From positions 1 to 8,654 of the forward strand of contig JAFGUS010000182.1 of NCBI GenBank assembly GCA_016938395.1: a stretch of 8,654 nt of DNA, given 5' to 3'. Shown here piece after piece: positions 5,557 to 8,654 of the stretch. The notes under the pieces were generated by a model. That model was not told the DNA's origin. It ran no database searches and saw only the letters and a list, made by a program, of their open reading frames with translations. The position numbers and the translations under genes are program-made. Positions within the stretch are counted from its first letter, which is position 1. Every line of letters starts with the position of its first letter. Origin of the DNA: Coriobacteriia bacterium (GTDB lineage: Bacteria; Actinomycetota; Coriobacteriia; Anaerosomatales; Anaerosomataceae).

Positions 5557-6359
5557 CCCGGATTGCAGATGACGGCGTCGCACAGGCCCTCGGCAGCGAT
5601 CCGCTCGGGCTGGGTCTCGGCCGTCCAGCCGAGGAGCGGGCGGCCCCGGAGCGACTGCAGCGCCGTGCCGAAGGACGGGAGCTCGGCGAGGTCGTAGGCG
5701 ACGAAGTCGGGCTTGGAGGTCCAGTTCATGAGCAGGTTCCGCAGCAGGAACTTCTCGTACCAGGCGAGGTCCTCGCCTCTGAATGCGCTCGCAAGCTGGC
5801 CGCGCGGGATCTCCGGTGCGGCCACGGCCACACGCGCGAGCGTGAACGGGTTGAACGACATCACGCACACGTCGCCGTCGTACGCCTCAAGCCGGGTGGC
5901 CACCGCGTCTTCGAGCGCGCCCACCTCGCCCTCGTTCTTGATCTCAACAAAGACCGGCACGCGGCCGTCGACGAGCGCGAGCGCTTCATCGAGCGTCGGG
6001 ATCGTCTCGCTGCCGCCGAGGAGGCGGAGCTCCTGAAGTTCGGCGACGGTCATCGAGCCCACCGAGCCGGGCTCGCCGGTCATGCGCTCCACGTCGTCGT
6101 CGTGAATGATCACCGGCACGCCGTCGGAGGAGAGGTGCACGTCGAGCTCGACCGCGTAGCCGGCGGTGGCGGCAGCCTCGAAGGCGGCAAGCGAGTCCTC
6201 GGGCGCCTCAGGGCCGTCGGTCCACACGCCACGGTGTGCGATCAGCCGCTCGGTGAGCCAGGCTGCAGGCTCGCGCTTGGGCGTGCCGCCGGTCGCGAAA
6301 GCGAACGCGCCAAGACCGATGACGAATAGGACGACGAGGACGATGGCGAGGTTGCGCAT
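5544..6359 (-). CDS. Membrane-anchored glycerophosphodiester phosphodiesterase
   Basis: The protein has 271 residues and is predicted to hydrolyse glycerophosphodiesters to glycerol 3-phosphate and an alcohol. Residues 4-22 are a single hydrophobic segment (signal anchor), placing the enzyme outside the cytoplasmic membrane. The GDPD TIM-barrel domain runs from about 37 to the end. It has the signature IAHRG (H42, R43), an acidic residue in APED, VELDVH (E71, D73), IIHDDD (catalytic H86), FVEIKNE (E139, K141) and LLGWTAE near the end. Length and motifs are normal for the family. ATG 6359 follows GGAGG by 4 bases. The alkaline phosphatase gene follows on the same strand after 168 bases, consistent with joint phosphorus scavenging from lipid head groups. 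The exact substrate cannot be read from the sequence. Confidence 0.94.
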   Translation of the reverse strand: MRNLAIVLVVLFVIGLGAFAFATGGTPKREPAAWLTERLIAHRGVWTDGPEAPEDSLAAFEAAATAGYAVELDVHLSSDGVPVIIHDDDVERMTGEPGSVGSMTVAELQELRLLGGSETIPTLDEALALVDGRVPVFVEIKNEGEVGALEDAVATRLEAYDGDVCVMSFNPFTLARVAVAAPEIPRGQLASAFRGEDLAWYEKFLLRNLLMNWTSKPDFVAYDLAELPSFGTALQSLRGRPLLGWTAETQPERIAAEGLCDAVICNPGALP

Positions 6360-6516
6360 GAGGCCTCCAGCGGTGCGGGCGATCGTCGGATCATCGCGTT
6401 ACGAGTACTGTACCCGACGCGGAGAAGCGCCGAGGGGCCGGCACGCCACCTGCGTCTCTACCCGCTCTGCTACCCTACTCCCAACATTCCTCGTACTCCG
6501 CCGGAACGGAGGCACC

Positions 6517-7197
6517 GTGGGCCCTTACTCGATCGGCTACATCGTCTATGGCTTCCTCCAGGCCGCGCTCGCCGTGTGGGCGTTCGTGCTGTGGCGCCGC
6601 GACCGCACCGCCGGAGCGTTCATGCTCATGCTGCCCATCGCGACCGTGTGGTACGACAACCTCATCATCGGACTCGGCGGCGTGATCGGCGCCGGGGCCG
6701 CGCTCGAGGCGCTCACCTTCCCGAGGTTCTTGGGGCATTCGCTCTTCACGCCGTCATGGATCGTGGCCGCCACGATGCTCGCCACGCGGTTTGGCGCCTT
6801 CGCAGGCCGGGGGCGCATCGCCAAGATCGGGTCGTGGGTGCTGTATGCGGCAATGGTCGTGGTGGGGCTCATCAACGAGGTCATCTCGTTTGAGGGTGAG
6901 CTCGTACGCGAGGCCGACGTGCTCTACTACACCAACGTCGGGCGCCTCATCACGCCGCCGCCGCCGTCGCTCACGATGACGCTCGTGGTGCTGCTCGCCG
7001 GCCTCTACATCGCGGTGCGCACGCGCGGCCGCTGGCCCTGGCTGCTCCTCGGTGCGCTGCTCGTGCCGGCCGGGCAGTTCGCCGGCGAGTCGGGCCCGAT
7101 GTTCATCATCGTGAACCTCGGCGAGGTGCTCATGTCCGCGTCACTCGTGGCGACGCTCGCATACGTGCTGCGGCGGGAGCGGGCGGGGGCCGCGTAG
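6517..7197 (+). CDS. Multi-pass integral membrane protein, unknown function
   Basis: The protein has 226 residues with six or seven hydrophobic segments, at about 6-26, 32-64 (one or two), 77-93, 104-124, 151-168, 173-188 and 195-217. The C-terminus is short and basic (LRRERAGAA). Polar residues sit in or beside membrane segments: WYDN (45-48), FPRFLGH (68-74), LINEVISFEGE (118-128) and VNLGEVLMS (199-207). A Pro run (147-150) precedes the fifth segment. The spacing suggests a buried active or ligand site, but I cannot assign a family. GTG 6517 is chosen because GGAGG at 6508-6512 lies 4 bases upstream. Frames extending left to 6166 run through the GDPD gene and are Arg/Ser/Pro-rich. It is divergent from the GDPD gene; the shared 157-base gap holds no clear promoter pair. 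Confidence 0.85.
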   Translation: MGPYSIGYIVYGFLQAALAVWAFVLWRRDRTAGAFMLMLPIATVWYDNLIIGLGGVIGAGAALEALTFPRFLGHSLFTPSWIVAATMLATRFGAFAGRGRIAKIGSWVLYAAMVVVGLINEVISFEGELVREADVLYYTNVGRLITPPPPSLTMTLVVLLAGLYIAVRTRGRWPWLLLGALLVPAGQFAGESGPMFIIVNLGEVLMSASLVATLAYVLRRERAGAA

Positions 7198-7223
7198 GGC
7201 GCGGCGAACGCGGCCGGCGCGCC

Positions 7224-7258
7224 CGTTCCCATCCGCTCAGGGCTGCAGCCCCGGAACG
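7224..7258. terminator. Possible bidirectional terminator between convergent genes
   Basis: CGTTCC (7224-7229) pairs with GGAACG (7253-7258), and the palindrome GGGCTGCAGCCC (7240-7251) lies inside. It sits in the 69-base gap between two converging stop codons. There is no T-run and the stems are interrupted, so confidence is modest. Confidence 0.4.
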
Positions 7259-7266
7259 TCGCCTCG

Positions 7267-8310
7267 CTACGACACCAACGCCGAGATGCTCGCGGCCGCG
7301 TCCGGCGAGATGCGTTCCAGCGCGGGAAGCGCGGCCCGCACCTTGCGCACCCACGCTGCCCCGCGTCCGGCTAGCGCTTCCCACGCAAGAGCGATATCTC
7401 CTGGGCGGTCCTCGGCGAGCACCTCGAGTAACTGGGCAGCCTGGGACAGGTCCTTGCCCGCCTTCGCCTGGAAGATCGCGGGGCGCTCGCCTGCCACGAT
7501 CAGCTTGTGGAGCGCGAACCGGGCGGGCTGGGGGACGTTGACCGCCACCGCGCCGCCGTTGATGACGGCGGCGGTCATCGGCGATCCGATGACGTAGTCG
7601 AGGTACTTGAGTGGCTGCGCAGCCGCCCCGAATCTGCGAATGGGGACCGGCCGCGTCCGTGCCCGCGCAACCGGCGTCAGCAGATCGACTCGGAGACCGC
7701 GCCCTCGCACCTTGAACGACGTCGTCGGATTGGCCGGGTCAAGCCCCGGAACCGGTAGGAAACCCATCTCAAGGCTCTCGAGTACCGATGGCACATCGGC
7801 GTCCGGACCGGGGACCGCCACGTCAAGGTGCGGCTCGGCGGCGATGTCGATGTCCTGCGTTCTGAGCGAGCTGGACCACCGGACTCCGAGCAGATTGCCG
7901 AACGCTATGAACGCGTGGGTACCGACGAGGACGCCGCCGGCATGGAACACGCCCGCGTCGGCGAGGCCGCGGAGCACGCGGGCGGAAGGGGCATCGGTCA
8001 CCATCGCGCCGCCCGCCCGCAGGAGCGAGGCGAGCCGCTCGATCGAGCGCACGTCAGGTCCGGCGCTTTCGCGCCCCTCGGCGAACCGGCGCGCCAGCTC
8101 GTCGAGGGCGGGGCTGCGGCGCCCGAGGTACGTCTGGCGCTTCACGTCACCGGGACCGAGCTGCTGGAAGTAGTAGTACTCCTGGCCCTTCACCCTCTTG
8201 GTGACGAACGACCCGGACGTATGGCCGATCGTGCGCGACGCCTCGTACGCGGCGAGCTGGTCGATCAGCTCCGCGTAGATCGTCTGTACCTCAAGGGGCT
8301 GACGCCGCAT
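7267..8310 (-). CDS. GSU2403-type nucleotidyltransferase-fold protein
   Basis: The protein has 347 residues. The N-terminal part (EYYYFQQLGPGDVKRQTYLG, 44-63) is followed by a polymerase-beta-like nucleotidyltransferase domain. It shows VGTHAF (129-134), TQDIDIA (151-157, D153 and D155 as the acidic pair) and RVDLLTP with D209 as the likely third acid. Downstream come PARFALHKL (262-270) and KDLSQAAQLLEVL (286-298), typical of the NTP_transf_8/GSU2403-like group. I recognise this by motif order and could not run a profile search. All three acidic positions are present, so the enzyme is probably active, but substrate and role are unknown. Related folds occur in nucleotidyltransferase toxin-antitoxin and abortive-infection modules; no HEPN or antitoxin partner is adjacent here. 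ATG 8310 follows GGAGG by 4 bases. The promoter carries a perfect inverted repeat. Confidence 0.85.
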   Translation of the reverse strand: MRRQPLEVQTIYAELIDQLAAYEASRTIGHTSGSFVTKRVKGQEYYYFQQLGPGDVKRQTYLGRRSPALDELARRFAEGRESAGPDVRSIERLASLLRAGGAMVTDAPSARVLRGLADAGVFHAGGVLVGTHAFIAFGNLLGVRWSSSLRTQDIDIAAEPHLDVAVPGPDADVPSVLESLEMGFLPVPGLDPANPTTSFKVRGRGLRVDLLTPVARARTRPVPIRRFGAAAQPLKYLDYVIGSPMTAAVINGGAVAVNVPQPARFALHKLIVAGERPAIFQAKAGKDLSQAAQLLEVLAEDRPGDIALAWEALAGRGAAWVRKVRAALPALERISPDAAASISALVS

Positions 8311-8327
8311 GGTACCTCCCGTACTTG

Positions 8328-8361
8328 GTTATACGCACATTACTCCGATACTGCGTATAAC
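8328..8361 (-). promoter_or_regulatory. Perfect inverted repeat over the nucleotidyltransferase promoter
   Basis: GTTATACGCA (8328-8337) and TGCGTATAAC (8352-8361) are exact reverse complements separated by 14 bases. On the minus strand the proximal arm contains TATAAC (8333-8328), a five-of-six match to the -10 consensus, about 18 bases before ATG 8310. No good -35 is visible. A protein bound to both arms would cover the -10, the geometry of an operator. The binding protein is unknown. Confidence 0.65.
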
Positions 8362-8374
8362 TCCAACTACACCG

Positions 8375-8408
8375 ACGGGCGCCGGCAGCGATCGCTGCCG
8401 ACGCCCGT
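8375..8408 (-). terminator. Strong hairpin terminator of the right-edge gene
   Basis: Outer arms ACGGGCG (8375-8381) and CGCCCGT (8402-8408) enclose an 18-base perfect palindrome (8383-8400). The single unpaired position (C8382/A8401) becomes a U-G wobble in minus-strand RNA, so the stem is continuous there. That fits a terminator for the minus-strand gene that stops at 8416. A short T-run (8408-8411) lies on the plus-strand side, so it may work both ways. Confidence 0.75.
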
Positions 8409-8415
8409 TTCTCCC

Positions 8416-8654
8416 CTACGACGCCAAGTCGAACTCCATCTGGTCGTAGAGCGTCACATCGGGCTCCCGCGTGCACCCCTCGCAGTGCTCGCAGGCCACC
8501 TCCGCGGCGAGCCGGGCCATCTCCGGCGTTGCGGCGGCAAAGGTCACGTGCGCCGTCTCGTACGGCAGCTCGAGTGCGGGCAGTTCCGGCCAGGCCTGTG
8601 CGTAGAAGCGGTAGAGCCTTCTCAGTTCGTTGGTGCGCTCGATCACCCGGGCAA
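8416..8654 (-). CDS. Small Cys-containing hypothetical protein, 5' end uncertain
   Basis: The frame ends at TAG 8418-8416 and is open to the right edge. It may begin at GTG 8646 (76 residues, starting M-IERTNELRRLYRF) or continue beyond the window. No SD is visible in the 8 bases before that GTG, so I treat it as partial. The protein is acidic. A helical N-terminal part (ERTNELRRLYRFYAQAWPEL) is followed by TPEMARLAAEVACEHCEGC, with three Cys in C-x2-C-x2-C spacing that could bind metal, and it ends DQMEFDLAS. I do not recognise the family. It is followed by a strong terminator, so it ends its transcription unit. Confidence 0.65.
   Translation of the reverse strand, partial: ARVIERTNELRRLYRFYAQAWPELPALELPYETAHVTFAAATPEMARLAAEVACEHCEGCTREPDVTLYDQMEFDLAS

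Noticed and set aside
5529..6329. Plus-strand open frame opposite the GDPD gene
   Set aside because: The opposite strand encodes a clear GDPD with catalytic motifs. This frame is its antisense, rich in Arg, Glu, His and Val without any motif.
6166..6516. N-terminal extension of the membrane protein
   Set aside because: It overlaps the GDPD coding region on the opposite strand, reads as Arg/Ser-rich noise, and GTG 6517 has a clear SD.

Overview
This is an 8.65-kb GC-rich bacterial window. Most genes have clear Shine-Dalgarno (SD) sites, and the proteins are rich in Ala, Arg, Asp and Gly. The base composition, the Tat-exported phosphatase and the long inverted-repeat terminators fit a high-GC lineage such as Actinomycetota. 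No marker gene is present, so the placement is an inference. I see no tRNA, rRNA, CRISPR array, insertion sequence or phage structural gene.

Layout: (1) 2-160 (+) is the 3' end of an unidentified gene, closed by a 14-bp hairpin at 195-234. (2) 253-1134 (-), a von Willebrand factor A (vWA) protein with an intact metal site, and 1297-2034 (+), an XRE-type regulator, are transcribed divergently. The gap between them carries a two-fold symmetric array of TTTGACA/TGTCAAA boxes, the most striking regulatory structure in the window. (3) 2006-2593 (-) is an unrecognised gene whose 3' end overlaps the regulator gene tail to tail. (4) 2594-3133 is a 540-base gap without a convincing gene. (5) 3134-3532 (-) is a small unrecognised gene. 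Its 277-base upstream region holds several hairpins, two of which pair fully only as minus-strand RNA. (6) 3810-5375 (-) is a Tat-exported alkaline phosphatase, and 5544-6359 (-) is a membrane-anchored glycerophosphodiester phosphodiesterase (GDPD). (7) 6517-7197 (+) is an unrecognised multi-pass membrane protein. (8) 7267-8310 (-) is a nucleotidyltransferase-fold protein of the GSU2403 type, with a perfect 10-bp inverted repeat over its likely -10 box. (9) 8416 to the right edge (-) is a small Cys-containing protein, followed by a strong hairpin terminator.

How the genes may work together: the GDPD and the alkaline phosphatase are co-directional neighbours and form a plausible extracytoplasmic phosphate-salvage pair. 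The GDPD would release glycerol phosphate and the phosphatase would release phosphate from monoesters. The XRE regulator probably controls itself and the vWA gene through the shared array. The other genes look like independent units. The best candidates for undescribed biology are the XRE/vWA pair with its array, the structured RNA upstream of 3532, and the nucleotidyltransferase gene with its palindromic operator.
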